DNA of 64,000 nt from Blepharisma stoltei (GCA_914767885.1 CAJZBQ010000036.1:1240001-1304000), one strand, 5' to 3'; shown: positions 1-12,436, counted from the first letter of the stretch. The notes: generated by a model from the sequence alone, not told the origin. Translations and numbers: made by a program.

Positions 1-566
1 ACAGTCTACTGAGCTGATCTAAGGATCTCTGGTTGGCACAGGGTTTTACTGCTAGATACTCCCGAGGAAGGGGACCCATAGGTGGCACAACTCGCACTAG
101 CCATTTTCGAGCGAGGCAACCAGCTGTGTGCTTTCACTTGCTTAGGATTGTCCTCGACCCGATAAAAAGGGTGACGTCGTAATCCCCGGTGACATCACCA
201 ATTGGTGTCTACTGGGGTGAGCCCTTGTGGCTTAGTTAAATCACCCTACGGAACCAGAGAAGAACGTTAAACACTCTAAGTAATTTTAAGTTTAAAGTCC
301 TGCACGGAAAGCTCTACCATTTTTCGACTCCAGCCCAGAGGTCTCTACCCGAAATAAATTCCACTTTTACCTTCAGTCTCCTCCTTGCGGCTTCAGTCCT
401 GAGTGGAGTTATGAACTTTCCCTTCTACAGGTGATTGGAGTAGTTTAATTCCAAAAATTAACTCCTTGGAGTCTCTTGAATGGTGAAGTACATTCCTTCA
501 ACAGCTACAGGAAAAAGACTACTCCCCTATGGCCGGATCATCTCCATTTTACCATTTTAATGTATA
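1..566 (+). mobile_element. SINE-like GC-rich element S1 (left end outside window)
   Basis: This GC-rich block contrasts with the AT-rich surroundings and has no credible ORF. It ends with the tail ACCATTTTAATGTATA, the 3' end (CCATTTT/CATTTTA) shared by the other SINE-like elements here. It has replaced or interrupted the first part of the PA-RING copy that starts right after it, so no signal peptide is seen for that copy. The left boundary and its target-site duplication lie outside the window, so membership in the family is inferred from composition and the tail. Confidence 0.6.
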
Positions 567-1729
567 TAGATACACTCAAGGTAGTGTCGGATTTTTACCA
601 AACAATACAAATCCATGTGACAAAAGCTCATGACCTCAATTTTCTAATTCACAGTTTTTGCTATTATGAATACAACTTGCGATTACTCAACTGTTGTTCA
701 AATTGCCCAAGAAAGAGGAGCTCAAGGTGTCATTTTTGTGCTGAATTTGACTAATTCAAGATTAAAAAAAGTTTTGATATCTCCAGGCATTCATACCAAT
801 ATATTTGTTGCAGGTATTTCAAATGGGTATATTAATATATGAAGAAAATTCAAGCAGGGTACAATATTGGTTGAATTCGATCACGACTGGATATTTCAGG
901 AAAAACCAAGAATTTCGATATCACTTACAGGAAATTATAATTATGATAACGAATGATATTTGTATCTATTTCCTATTTATAAAAATGATGTGGATATAGA
1001 CTTATTCTTTAATTATTCATTTTCATGTTCTGATTGTCACCCAAATGACTGTTATTATAATAATAAATACTGCATGATTGATGACATAGATAATGCTAAT
1101 GGAAGAGATATGATTGATAGAACACTATTGGAAATGGCTTTGTTTGAATATACACAATTACACTCCCTATATTTAGGCACTTTTGCTATATTTTTACATG
1201 AACTAGGAAATTCATGCTCTAGCGATTACTCAAAGAATTGCAGTAGTAATGTTTTAAATTGGCTAAAAGTTGACTTAGAAGAAATTCAGAGTAGAATTGA
1301 CATGTCCTGAGAATCGTATAAGAATGAAGAATACGTAGATAATTATGAACTCAGGAGGCAATATAACAGATGGATAAATAAACAATATTTTGAACCTATA
1401 CCAAGCATTACCATAGGTAATATTACGCTTGGCTTAGATCAAGGATACGGTCTCCAAACATATATATGCAATTATATTAGATATACATCATATGTTTGTG
1501 ATGATACCTGCAGTAAGGATTGCGCAATTGACGATTTAAGCGATGGCTATTGTAATAAAAATTGTAAAACAGAATCTTGCTTATATGATATTCAAGACTG
1601 TAACAGTTTTTTTGATTTTTGTGATGACTTTCACGATGATGTTTGTCGTTATAGCTCTGGTGGCGATGAAGATTTAAGCAAAACTTCTATAATACTAATT
1701 GCAGTGTTTAGCTGTGTTGGATTTTGTTG

Positions 1730-1744
1730 GTAATTTTTATTTAG
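1730..1744 (+). other. 15-nt intron in copy A
   Basis: GTAATTTTTATTTAG, exactly 15 nt with GT-AG ends, lies inside the transmembrane segment. Removing it joins the LNR part to the Pro-rich/RING part in frame. The same intron sits at the same codon in copies B, C and D. Confidence 0.9.
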
Positions 1745-1845
1745 TTTTGGTTGTTGTTGTTGTTGTTATTACTTTTGCTATTGTATTAAATTCATAAAAG
1801 ATTACTATCGGGATCGAGAAAATCAGAGCCCTTCAGAAATCCGAG

Positions 1846-2165
1846 AGTTTCCTCTGCCTCACTTGCCACCCTCACCTCCCTCACCTCCCTTGCCTCCCTC
1901 ACCTCCCTTGCCTCGCCCACTTCCCTCACCTTTATTTCGCCTATCTTTACCGATTCGTAGATATTTACCTAGAGTAAATGTTCCAAGCTCTTCTTCTGAT
2001 AATGATAGTCAAAATAGTTCTGAGTTTCCTCTGCCTCACTTGCCACCCCCCTTGCCTCCCTCACCTCCCTTGCCTCGCCCACTTCCCTCACCTTTATCTC
2101 GCCTATCTTTACCGATTCGTAGATATATACCTGGAGTAAATGTTCCAAGCTCTTCTTCTGATAAT
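1846..2165 (+). repeat. Tandem duplication of the Pro-rich linker in copy A
   Basis: The segment encoding EFPLPHLPP...SSSDNDSQNSSE occurs twice in a row, at about 1846-2024 and 2025-2165, differing mainly in the number of proline/serine triplets. The other copies have one unit, and copy D has almost none. Linker length in this family therefore varies by local duplication and loss. Confidence 0.85.
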
Positions 2166-2447
2166 GATAGTCAAAATAGTTCTGAAGATGAAATTGGTTC
2201 AGAGAGTAGCAGGCAACTTAACAATAGTTCTGAGGTTAGAACTAGTATTCAAAACAGTTCTGAAAATAATTCAGATTATGGGTTTTTTGGAGATGCGACT
2301 TGCTCAATTTGCTTTGATGAAATCACAGAGGAAAATATGAAAATTACAAAATGCAAGCATATTTTTCACAAAAATTGCTTAAAGGTGTGGACAGATACGA
2401 AAGGTAGAAATGCGAAATGTCCTAATTGTAATGAGAAAATTCGTTAG

Positions 2448-3121
2448 AAGATGCTACTTTTATTAGCTTTAGTTTAAGTTAAGAATATTTTATAATAAGT
2501 TGGCAAATTTTTTCCGTGTTTATCAAGAGCAATTAAGTAGATGATTTTTTTTATTTGTAAAATCCAATTTATGCGCTATTGTATGGAGTGCAATGCAGTT
2601 CTATTTTAATGACGTTTTGCCTATACATTTTCTGAAGCATCGTGCTGTTTTTCTATAAGTTTTATTAAATGCCTTGCTACTAGTTTTAGCGCTTGTATCG
2701 GCACTTTAAAAATCATTAAGCCTAAATCAAGTAATAGAGCCAAGATCTCTAGTATACTGTTTTTTGACTGCCAGAAAGAGTATATGAATTTAAATAGTCT
2801 CCTTCAGAGGGCTAATTTTATCTTTTAATGGGTGTGGTAGCAGAATCATTTTATGAAGGAGGTTTATAAAGACTGATATTATCTAATGCTTAATAGCGTA
2901 GTCAAAGATAGAACTTCTTTTTAGATTATTCATATTGATAAAATAATTGCAACCCAAGCACTTGCTATTCTAATTATGGATATATCGCTATTGTGATTCT
3001 AAGTGAATACTTAAAAATCATGAATTCGTAGCAATATCTAATAAAAGTTAGTTTTATATGGCTTAAATATTGTAAATAGGTCTAAAATTTATAGAAGAAT
3101 TAAATAAAGTTATAAGATTAT
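2448..3121. other. Spacer between copies A and B; no gene seen
   Basis: AT-rich spacer without a coherent ORF. Its second half (about 2800-3121) is closely related to the sequence before copies C and D, including shared blocks around GATTATTCATATTGAT and AAAATTTATAGAA just upstream of the start codon. The promoter region was therefore duplicated together with the genes. Confidence 0.7.
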
Positions 3122-4967
3122 ATGATAAAGATTATAATTTTGTTTTTTATTACAGCATTTTGCAAGTTAAGAATCTCATACCCTCCAGAACTATCTAATC
3201 TTTATCCTGATAATATCGTCCCTTCTGTTACTGCTAATCTTAGAAAATTTCCAATTTACACTCAAGGCAGTGTAGGATTTTTACCAAACGATACAAATCC
3301 ATGTGACAAAAGCTCATGGCCTCAATTTTCTAATTGCACAGTGTTTGCTATTATGAATATAACTTGCGATTACTCAACTGTTGTTGACATTGCCGAAGAA
3401 AGAGGAGCCCAAGGTGTCATTTTTGTACTAAATTTGACTAATTCAAGATTAAAAGAAGTTTTGATATCTACAGGCATTCAGACTACTATATTTGTTGCAG
3501 GTATTTCAAATGAGTATATTGATATATGAAGAAAATTCAAGCAGGGTACAATATTGGTTGAATTCGATCACGACTGGATATTTCAGGAAAAACCAAGAAT
3601 TTGATATCACTTACGGAAAATTATAATTATGATGCAGATTTTATTAAGGAATGATATTTGTATTTATTTCCTATTTATAAAAATGATGTGTATATAGACT
3701 TATTTTTTAATTATTCGTTTTCATGCTCTGATTGTCACCCAAATGACTGTTATTCTAATAATAAATACTGCATGGTTGATAGCATAAATCATGCTAAAGG
3801 AAGAGATATGATTGATAGAACATTATTGGAAATGGCTTTGTTTGATTATACAAGAGATCACGACCTATACTTAGGCACTTTTGTTATGTTTTTATATGAA
3901 TTAGGAAATTCTTGCTCTAACGATTACTCAGAGAATTGCAGTGGAAATGTCTTAAATTGGCTAAAAGTTGACTTAGAAGAAATTCAGAATAGAATTAGCA
4001 AATCCTGAATATCGTATATGAATGAAGAACACGTAGACAATTATATACTTAAGAGTCAATATAACAAATGGATAAGTAAAAATTATTTTAAGCCTATACC
4101 AAGCATTACCATAGGTAATATTACGCTTGGCTTAGATCAAGGATACGGTCTTCAAACATATATATGCAATTATATTTCATATACATCATATGTCTGTGAT
4201 GATACCTGTAGTAAGGATTGCACAATAGACGATTTAAGCGATGGCTATTGTAATAAAAATTGTAAAAAAGATTCTTGCTTGAATGATATTCAAGACTGCA
4301 ATAGTTTGCATGATTTTTGTGATGACGCGCACAAACATGTTTGCAGTTATAGTTTTGATGTGATGAAGATTTAAGCAAAACTTCTATAATACTAATTGCA
4401 ATATTTAGCTGTGTTGGATTTTGTTTGTGGTAATTTTTATTTAGTTTTGCGCTTAGTTATGTCTTTTATCATTTTTTGTCTAAATACTTAAAAAAGCGCG
4501 ACCAGGATCAAGAAAATCAGAGCCCTTCAGAAATCCGAGGGTTTCCTTTGCCTCTCTCGCCTCCTTCATTTCCCTTGCCTCCCCCATCTCCTTTCCCTTT
4601 TTTACAGATTCCTAGTCCCCCCATCATACATTTTCCAGATCTTATTTCTGATAATGATATTCAAAATAGTTCTGAAGATGAAAGTGGTTCATACAGAAGC
4701 AGGCCACTTGACAGTAGTTCTGAGATCAGAATAAGTTTTCAAATCAGCTCTGAAAATAATTCAGATTATGGGTTTTTTGGAGACGCAACTTGCACAATTT
4801 GCTTTGATGCAATCACAGAGGAAAATATGAAAATCACAAAATGCAAACATATTTTTCACAAAGATTGCTTAAAGGGGTGGACAAATGCGAAAGGTAGACA
4901 TGCGAAATGTCCTAATTGTAATGAGGAAATTTTACAAGATAATATCGATATGCCAGCTTTCGTTTAA
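3122..4967 (+). pseudogene. PA-LNR-TM-RING protein, copy B (two frameshifts)
   Basis: The ATG at 3122 begins a signal peptide (MIKIIILFFITAFCKL) followed by the PA domain. Compared with intact copy C, one base is missing near 3600 (AATTTGATATC against AATTTCGATATC) and another near 4355, just before the TM segment, so three reading frames are needed for the whole protein. A 15-nt intron sits at 4430-4444. The RING-H2 is intact (CTICF, CKHIFH, CPNC), and the C-terminus is longer than in the sister copies, ending DNIDMPAFV. Two independent single-base losses suggest a pseudogene. Assembly error is the alternative, but both sites match a clean consensus in the paralogues. Confidence 0.75.
4430..4444 (+). 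other. 15-nt intron in copy B
   Basis: GTAATTTTTATTTAG, identical to the copy A intron and at the same codon within the TM segment. Confidence 0.9.
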
Positions 4968-5709
4968 GTTAAGAATATTTTATAATAGTTGGCAAAATTT
5001 TTTAGAAATTAATCTAATTTTGACTAATCAAGTTGCAGAAGCCATGCGCTCCAACATCATATTTAAATAAACTGTAATGGGCAAATTTTTTAAAAAAAAA
5101 CCTAGGTATCATAGCATTTTCATAGAGTAGTAATAAGTCTTTGAGTAGACTTTCAAGATCTCCAGAGCACTGCTTTCTAATTATTAAACAGAGTATATAA
5201 ATTAAAATAGAGCGCTAATTTTATCTTTTTAAGGGAGAAGACAGCAGAAATTATTTTATGATGCTAGCTTTATAAAGGACTGATACTATCCTATACTTAT
5301 TAATGCAAGTGAAGATTCTTTTTTGATTATTCATATTGATGCATTAATTGCAACCCAAATGCTTTTTATTCCTATTATGGATATAAATTAAAATAGTCTC
5401 CTATAGAGGTTTAATTTTATCTTTTTAATGGGGAGATAGCAGAAATTATTTTATGATATTAGGTTTATAAAGGACTGATATTATCTAATACCTATTAACA
5501 CAAGCGAAGTATATATAGAACTTCTTTTTAGATTATTCATATTGATGCTTGTTATTCTAATTATGGATATATCATCATTGTGATTCTAAGTGAATACTTT
5601 AAAAATCATGAATTTGCAGCAATATTTTATAAAAGTTAGTTGTATATGGCTTAAATATTGTAAATATATCTAAAATTTATAGAAGAATTAATTAAAGTTA
5701 TAAGATTAT
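4968..5709. other. Spacer between copies B and C with an internal duplication
   Basis: No gene is seen. A block of about 200 bp containing TATAAAGGACTGATA and AGCAGAAATTATTTTATGAT occurs twice, around 5230-5330 and 5430-5530. The proximal 300 bp matches the spacers before copies B and D. Confidence 0.65.
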
Positions 5710-7536
5710 ATGATAGAGATTATACTTTTCTTTTTTATTACAGCCTTTTGCGAGTTAAGAATCTCATACCCTCCAGAACTATATAATCTTTATCCTAACA
5801 ATATTGTCCCTTCTGTTACTGCTAATCTCAGAAGATTTCCAACTTACACTCAAGGTAGTGTTGGATTTTTACCAAACGATACAAATCCATGTGTCAGAAG
5901 CTCATGGCCTCAATTTGCAAATTACACAGTGTTTGCTATTATGGATATAACTTGCCATTACTCAACTGTTGTTCACATTGCCGAAGAAAGAAAAGCTCAA
6001 GGTGTCATTTTTGTGCTGAATTTAACTAGTTCAAGATTAAAAGAAGTTTTGATATCTCCAGGCAGTCAGACCACTATATTTGTTGCAGGTATTTCAAATG
6101 AGTATATTGATATGTGAAGAAAATTCGAGCAGGGTGTAATATTGGTTGAACTTGATCGCGACAGGATATATTCGGAAAAACCAAGAATTTCGATATCACT
6201 TACGGGAAGTTTTATTCATGATGCAGATTTTATCAAAGAATGATATTTTTATCTATTTCCTATTTATAAAAGCGATGTGGATATAGACTTATCCTTTAAT
6301 TATTCATTTTCATGCTCTGATTGTAGCCCAAATGACTGTTATTCTAATAATAAATACTGCATGATTGATGACATAAATCATTTTTCAGGAAGAAATATGA
6401 TTGATAGAACACTAATGGAAATCGCTTTGCTTGATTATATAAAAAATCACGATATATTTTTAGGCGCTTTTGCTATATTTTTATATGAACTAGGAAAATC
6501 TTGCGAATATGATTACTCGAAGAAATGCAGTGGAAATGTTTTAAATTGGCTCAAAGTTGACTTAGAAGAAATTCAGAATAGAATTGACAAATCCTGGATA
6601 TCAAATATGAATGAAGTACGCGCAGATAATTATATACTCAGAAGCCAATATAACAAATGGATAAGTAAAAGCTATTTTGAACCTATACCAAGCATTTCCA
6701 TAGGTAATATTACGCTTTGCTTAAATCAAGGATACGGTCTCCAAACGTATATATGCAATTATATTTCATATACATCATATGTCTGTGATGATACCTGTAA
6801 TAAGAATTGCACAATTGGCGATTTAAGCGATGGCTATTGTGATCAAAATTGTGAAACAGATTCTTGCTTTAATGATATTCAAGATTGCAATAGTTTGCTT
6901 CATTTTTGTGATGACATTCACAATCGTGTTTGTAAATATATCTCTGATGGCGGTGATGAAGGCTTAGACACAGGCTCTATAATAGCAATTTCAATTTTTA
7001 GCAGTATTGGATTTTGCTTTTGGTAATTTTTATGTAGTTTAAGTGGTTTTGCTGTCCCTTATCACTACATTTCTAAATACTTAGAAAAGCGCTATTGGGA
7101 TCGAGAAAATCGGAACTCTTTAGAAATCCAAGATTTTCCTTTGCCTCCCTCATTTATCTCACCTCCCTCACTCCCTGCCCATCCATTGGGTGATCCTTTA
7201 CAGATTCCTATACATATGCCTAGAATAAATTTGCCAGATTCTTCTTCTGATAATGATAGTCAAAATAGTTCTGAAGATGAAATTGGTTCAGAGAGTAGAA
7301 GTCAACTTGAGAGTAGTTCTGAGATCAGAATTAGTATTCAAAATAGCTCTGAAAATAAGTCAGATTATGGGTTTTTTGGAGACGCGACTTGCTCAATTTG
7401 CTTTGATGCAATCACACAGGAAAATATGAAAATCACAAAATGCAAACATATTTTTCACAAAGATTGCTTAAAGGCGTGGACAGATGCGAAAGGTAGAGAT
7501 GCGAAATGTCCTAATTGTAATGAGGAAATTCGTTAG
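5710..7536 (+). CDS. PA-LNR-TM-RING-H2 membrane protein, copy C (intact)
   Basis: Predicted to be a signal-anchored membrane ubiquitin ligase of the PA-TM-RING type, with a lumenal or surface PA domain and a cytosolic RING. The single frame runs 603 codons once the 15-nt intron at 7023-7037 is removed and TGA is read as Trp (6115 and 6241). In order: signal peptide 1-18; PA domain about 20-180 (IIVPSVTANL, GVIFVLNL); a family-specific Cys-containing middle region; one Lin-12/Notch repeat about 359-393 with six Cys and the D-x-x-DC calcium-binding end; TM about 421-445; Pro/Ser-rich acidic linker; RING-H2 about 556-596 (C-x2-C-x13-C-x-H-x2-H-x2-C-x13-C-x2-C). It carries no inserted element and serves as the family reference. 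What the LNR contributes is unknown. Confidence 0.88.
7023..7037 (+). other. 15-nt intron in copy C
   Basis: GTAATTTTTATGTAG. Its removal joins ...GFCF to CLSGFAV and makes one continuous TM helix; unspliced, it stops at TAA. Confidence 0.92.
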
Positions 7537-8000
7537 AAGATAGTAACTTTTACCTGTTTTAGCTTAAGTTAAGAATATTTTATAATGAGTTGGCAAAAAT
7601 TTTACTTTGCTTATCAAGAGCAATTAAGTAGATAAATTTTTTTTTATTGTAAAATCTAATTTACATAAATTAAAATAGAGCGCTAAGTTTATCTTTTTAA
7701 GGGAGAAGATAGAAGAAATTATTTTATGATGTTAGCTTTATAAAGGACTGATACTATCTAATGCTGATTAACGCAAGCGAAGTAGATATAGAGCTTCTTT
7801 TTTGATTATTCATATTGATGCATTAATTGCAACCCAAATGCTTTTTATTCCTATTATGGATATATCGTCATTGTGATTCTAATTAAATCTTTAAAAACCA
7901 TGTATTTACAGCAATATCTTTTAAAAGCTAGCTAATATGGTTTAAATATGTGCAAATATCTAAAATTTATAGAACTTTTAATTAAAGTTTATAAAATTAT
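7537..8000. other. Spacer between copies C and D; no gene seen
   Basis: AT-rich spacer homologous to the other spacers of the array (blocks TATAAAGGACTGATA, GATTATTCATATTGATGC, ATTTATAGAA). It presumably carries the duplicated promoter. Nothing else is recognised. Confidence 0.65.
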
Positions 8001-10388
8001 ATGATAAAGATTATACTTTTGTTTTTTATTGCGGTCTTTTGCAGGTTAAGAATCTGATACCCTCCAGAACTATATAAGCTTTATCCTAGTAATATTGTAC
8101 CTTCTGTTACTGCTAATCTTAGAAAATCTCCAAGACACTCTGAAGGTAATGTAAAATTTTTACCAAATGATATAAATCCATGTGACGAAGACTCATCCCC
8201 TGAATTTTTTAATGGCACAGTGGTAGCTATTGAGAATATAACTTGTGATTACTCAACTGTTATTAGGATTGCCCAAGAAAAATTAGCTATAGGTGTCATT
8301 TTTGTACTGAATTTGCCTGATTCAAAATTAAACGAACATTTGATATCCGCAGGCAGTGAAACCTATAAATTTGTTGCAGGTATTTCAAATGAGCATATTG
8401 ATAAATGAAAAGAAATTAAAGAGGGGGAAATATTTATTGAGTTTGATCGCGACTGGATATATACATGGCACAGACCAACAATTTCGATATCACTTACCGG
8501 AAATTATAACTATGATGCAGATTTTATTAAAGAATGATATTTGTTTCTAATTCCGATTTATGAAGGCGATGTTTATATAGACTTGTTTTTTAATTATTCA
8601 TTTTCATGCTCTGATTGCAGCCCAAATGACTGTTATTCTAATAATAAATACTGTATGATTGATGGCGTAAATCATGCTAAAGGAAGAGATATGATTGATA
8701 GAACACTATTGGAAATGGCTTTGCTTGATTATACAAAATATCACGACCTATATTTAGGCGTTTTTGCTATGTTTTTATATGAACTAGGAAATTCTTGCTC
8801 TAACGATTACTCTGAGAATTGCAGTAGAAATGTTTTAAATTGGCTAAAAGTTGACTACGAAGAAATTCAGGGAAGAATTAAAAGTTCCTGAATATCGGAT
8901 ATGAATGACCAATACGCAGATAATTCTATACTCAGTAAACAATATGACGGATGGGCAGATAAAAGTTATTTTAAACCTATACCAAGCATTACCATAGGTG
9001 ATATTACGCTTGGCTTAAATCAAGGTTACGGCTTCCAAACATATATATGCAATTATTTTTATTTTTATTATTCATCTTCAACAAATTTATGTGATGATAA
9101 ATGAACTTATATAAATAAAATGGCATTCGGTTCGAGCGAAATTAGCTCCGCTAATTTTCTCTCCCTCAAGCAATTTTATTTATGGAGTTAGGCTTTCTTC
9201 TGAGAACTTCTGTACAGTTTAACTCTGGCAGATAAGCTGAGACACTGCTCCAAGTACATCAAGAGGCTCGAAGTTTGACCTCTCAGTATACCCAAGGAAG
9301 GTGACTCTTAGGCAGAGCGCGCGCAGGAGCTGAGTAAGGATAGCAAGACAGCGCAGCCCGTCGAAGCCGGAACGCTGTATTTTGTCCGTGCCATAGTGCA
9401 ACAAAGTGGATCGATCCAGAGGTCCATGGGCCCGACACGTGGACAAATGTGGTGGCAGGTCTGGAGACGGCTACCCCGTAGTAGATGCTAAACGAAGTAA
9501 GTAAGTAAGTAAGATAAATGTACTTATACTTGCTTTATATGATATTTAAACAATGGCTATTGTGATGTAGGTTGTAAAACAGATTCTTGCTTTAATGATA
9601 TTCAAGACTGCAATAGTTTGCATGATTTCTGTGATGACGTGCACAATCATGCTTGTAGTTATAGTTATGGTGGCGATGAAGGTTTAAGCAAAAAATCTAT
9701 AATTCTTATAGCATTTGGATGCTTTGGATTTTGTTTGCTGTAATTTTTACTCAGCTTTGTTTTTTGTTGTGTCTATTGCAATTATTTTTGTAAATACTTA
9801 CTCCCCCTTCGTGAGCTAATAAAGCCATTGAGCGAACAAAAATTTATTTAATATATATTTTTTTTTATGAAAAAAAATTTGTTATATAAGTGATGATTAT
9901 TATAATGATATCTCTAACTAATTTTGTTTAATTCTAAACAACTTGCATTTTAAAACATAAATTTTGTAAATTAAATTAATTTTTACTTCTCAATTGCAAT
10001 TATTTTAAATTTTAAAAAAAAAAGTTAACCCCTCTCCATAAGCGAGCAAGTTTTTTTTTTTCCTCACAGAGGGGAGTTGGCTGCGCGCAAAAGGGAACAA
10101 GAAAATCAGAACCCTTCAAGTTCTGAAGACGAAATTGGTTCAGAGAGGAGCAGGCCACTTGACAATAGTCCTGAGATCAGAATTAGTATTCAAAACGAGT
10201 CTGAAAATAATTCAGATTATGGGTTTTTTGGAGACGCGACTTGCTCAATTTGCTTTAATGCAATCACAGAGGAAAATATGAAAGTCACAAAATGCAAGCA
10301 TATTTTTCACAAAGATTGCTTAAAGGCATGGACAGATGCGAAAGGTAGAAATGCAAAATGTCCTAATTGTAATGAAGAAATTCATTAG
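8001..10388 (+). CDS. PA-LNR-TM-RING-H2 protein, copy D (intact after element removal)
   Basis: The ATG at 8001 starts a signal peptide like copy C. The PA domain reads through with TGA as Trp (for example RIWYPPEL). The gene is cut inside the LNR module by SINE-like S2 (9112-9512), and between the TM and RING parts by MITE M1 (9801-10076). Deleting each with one copy of its target duplication, plus the 15-nt intron at 9740-9754, leaves 1677 bp, an exact 559 codons. The restored LNR has the same Cys spacing as copy C. The RING is CSICF...CKHIFH...CPNC. The Pro-rich linker is almost absent. The neighbours are paralogues in the same direction. Whether it is expressed depends on both insertions being eliminated in the macronucleus. 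Confidence 0.75.
9112..9512 (-). mobile_element. SINE-like element S2 inside copy D
   Basis: GC-rich insertion flanked by the 16-bp direct repeat GATAAATG(A/T)ACTTATA at 9096-9111 and 9513-9528, with one mismatch. Read on the minus strand it ends with GCCATTTTATTTA. Its body matches S8 and S4 (shared block around GCGCAGGAGCTGAGT). It has an (AAGT)n run at the opposite end. No protein is encoded. Removing element plus one repeat restores the LNR Cys spacing of copy D. Confidence 0.85.
9740..9754 (+). other. 15-nt intron in copy D
   Basis: GTAATTTTTACTCAG at the same codon as in copies A-C. Confidence 0.88.
9801..10076. mobile_element. MITE M1 (CTCCC...GGGAG family)
   Basis: Starts CTCCCCCTTCGTGAGC and ends CACAGAGGGGAG. 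It is flanked by TTA on the left (9798-9800) and TTG on the right, a slightly decayed TTA duplication. It carries diverged internal copies of the TIR motif. Removal with one 3-bp copy joins KYL to AARKREQEN in frame in copy D. It is more degenerate than M3, M7 and M8. Confidence 0.8.
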
Positions 10389-11060
10389 AAGATAGTAACT
10401 TTTACCTGTTTTAGTTTAAGTTTAGAATATTTTAATAAGATATACCCCTCATTATTATAATTTTTTTATTCAGCTGCTTAAAGCTTTACTTTCAGGTAAA
10501 GGTCTGGACATTTGAGAAGTCTGAATGGATTGCTTCTACTTTAGAAAGAATAAAGCTGAGTCATCAATGGAAAAAATAATAGCAACGGATACTATACATT
10601 AGTGCATGGCAGCAGAATAACGAGACAAATTGATTGGTCTTCACTGATAGCCATACTTGCTAGCTCAAAAAAAAGCCTCAGATTTATTTCTTCAAGATTT
10701 CTTACCTAGAATGCTTTTATTTATTTTGAGTTTATACTTTTATCATTAGCTATAATATATAAACTGTATATTTTGGTGAGTTTATGGATTTTTGCTATTT
10801 CTAATGATGAAATAGAGTCTCGCACTTAACAAAGATCAACTTACAGGAATCCCTCCTGGAATTATGTCAGGCAGAAGCACCTTAAGCGTCCCTGTGCTCA
10901 GTAAAAAAAAGCTGCCTCTATTAGTAGTCCAAAAAGGTTCAGAAATGGTGAAGCCAACAATCTCATATGCAAGTGCTTTATCTCAACCAAGAAATTAAAT
11001 TCGTAGAAATAAATAATAAATATGCAGTCAAAACAGATTAGAGTTCACAAAGGCGAGATT
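10389..11060. other. No gene recognised
   Basis: AT-rich sequence after the copy D stop. Short open stretches are present but no start, domain or paralogue could be recognised. It may include 5' debris of the decayed metallophosphoesterase. Confidence 0.5.
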
Positions 11061-11690
11061 GAGAAATCTGAATAACTCATCAGATTTATATGCCTATAAG
11101 TCCTAACTGTGAGTGTCCAGATGATGTAGTTAATTTTAATAATTTTTTAAGGAGATTGCCACACAGATATAAAGTTGCTATTACTGGGAACCATGACTTG
11201 CTCTTTGATGAAGAAAAATTTCCAACCCTTATTCATAATTTTAGCTTGAATCCAAGAGGCTGCCAAAGCTCTGCTAACTAACTGTATTTATTTAGAAGCT
11301 AGCGTAGAAATTTTTGGGTAAAAAATTTGGGGAAGTCCATGGACCCAGAAAAAAGGAGGGCTATTGCTGTAAAATAGAAAAAAAATCTGAAGATACAAAA
11401 ATTTTGACTACCCATTGCCGCCATATACAATTCTTGATGGTTGTGATGATGGTTTTCATGCAGGATGTGAAGAATTGAAGACTGTTGCAGAAAGCATTAA
11501 GCCAAAAGTCAATATTTTTGGACATATTCATGAAGCGTACGGGGTGTATAGCAATGACTTCACAATTCATAAATGAGTCTACCTGTGAATTAAGATATAG
11601 ACCGACAAGCCTCCAATTATTTTTGACTTGCCTAGGTAATCTTAATATTTATAAATGGAACTTTTTAATTATTTTTATTGTGCTTTAATA
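11060..11690 (+). pseudogene. Decayed MPPED-type metallophosphoesterase
   Basis: Three frames together spell a calcineurin-like phosphoesterase of the MPPED1/2 (UPF0046) type. Recognisable pieces are VAITGNHDLLFDEEKF (the GNHD metal motif) near 11190, a shifted piece corresponding to IYGSPWTP near 11320, ILTTHC near 11400, and KVNIFGHIHEAYG (the GHxH motif) near 11515. Stops and several frame changes separate them, and the N-terminal DxH motif is not seen. TA-bounded removal did not obviously restore the frame, so decay is the simplest reading. Confidence 0.65.
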
Positions 11691-12028
11691 TAGAGAAAGA
11701 AGATTGACGATTTTGGCGAAAAAATTGAAGGACAACGTGATGACATACCAAATTACTCGATGCACAAAGAAAAGAGCTCTGAATTGGGGAAGAACGAAGT
11801 TCCATTTTTTAACTAAATTCAATTTTATTATTAGGGGGCTAGTCTTTTTATAATAAAATGCAGTCTGTTCCAGCATTAGATGCAACTGACGAAAAGAATA
11901 AGCTTAATAAGCTTCTTAGCTTACTCCTTGTATCTAAAACCAAAACTGACCTAAGAGAATCTTGAGACAAAAATACAGACACGCTATCTCTTATCACCTC
12001 ATGCCCCTACAGCAATGCATTAATCTAC

Positions 12029-12436
12029 TTGAAGTTACTACAGCGAAGCCTATTGAAAGAATTTGAGATTTTCAATAACTTGGAACTTCACTTCATGGTT
12101 AGATGTGCATCAGAAAATCAAGAAAAATTCAAAACTGGCTTTTATTTCGAGATGCTCAACTATTTGGTTTCAACAGTTTCGGCACTTATAACTATATTTT
12201 TACTTTTATTGTCATTTTGAAATTGAAAAGGGTGGCTTTGGATTTGTTTAATCGCACTTGCTCTTTTGTTCTTAGGCTTTTGTTATTGCAAAGTTCGATC
12301 ATATATTAAGGCACTATCAGCATCGAATATAGATAGCCCAGAAAGGTATTATGAGAAAATTTGCAGATGGTGCATTTGAATGAACTCCATGAAGAGATGG
12401 GGAAGTGAATCAGGAGTTACTTGATGACTATTTTAA
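12029..12436 (+). CDS. Possible small two-TM membrane protein (doubtful)
   Basis: With TGA as Trp the frame is open for about 135 codons and contains two hydrophobic stretches (LITIFLLLLSF and WLWICLIALALLFLGFC), followed by a Cys/Trp-rich tail. There is no good start codon and no recognised family. The region lies between decayed genes, so it may itself be a fragment. Confidence 0.25.

Larger units (their letters stand above)
567..2447 (+). pseudogene. PA-LNR-TM-RING protein, copy A (5'-truncated, one frameshift)
   Basis: First of six copies of a secreted/membrane E3-ligase-like family. It lacks the N-terminal signal peptide because of S1. It also lacks one base near 650 relative to copies B and C, which shifts the frame inside the PA domain. 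From about 660 to the stop at 2447 it is open if TGA is Trp and the 15-nt intron at 1730-1744 is removed. That part encodes the rest of the PA domain, an LNR module (six Cys, DIQDC end), a Cys-rich TM segment, a Pro-rich linker duplicated in tandem, and a RING-H2 finger (CSICF...CKHIFH...CPNC). The family resembles PA-TM-RING ubiquitin ligases of endosomal membranes; the LNR insert is unusual. It is probably not functional as it stands. Confidence 0.75.

Noticed and set aside
9112-9512. tRNA or rRNA genes in the GC-rich blocks
   Set aside because: I looked for cloverleaf arms and box A/B spacing. A weak GGTTCGA-like string exists in S2 but no consistent tRNA fold could be drawn, so no RNA gene is claimed.
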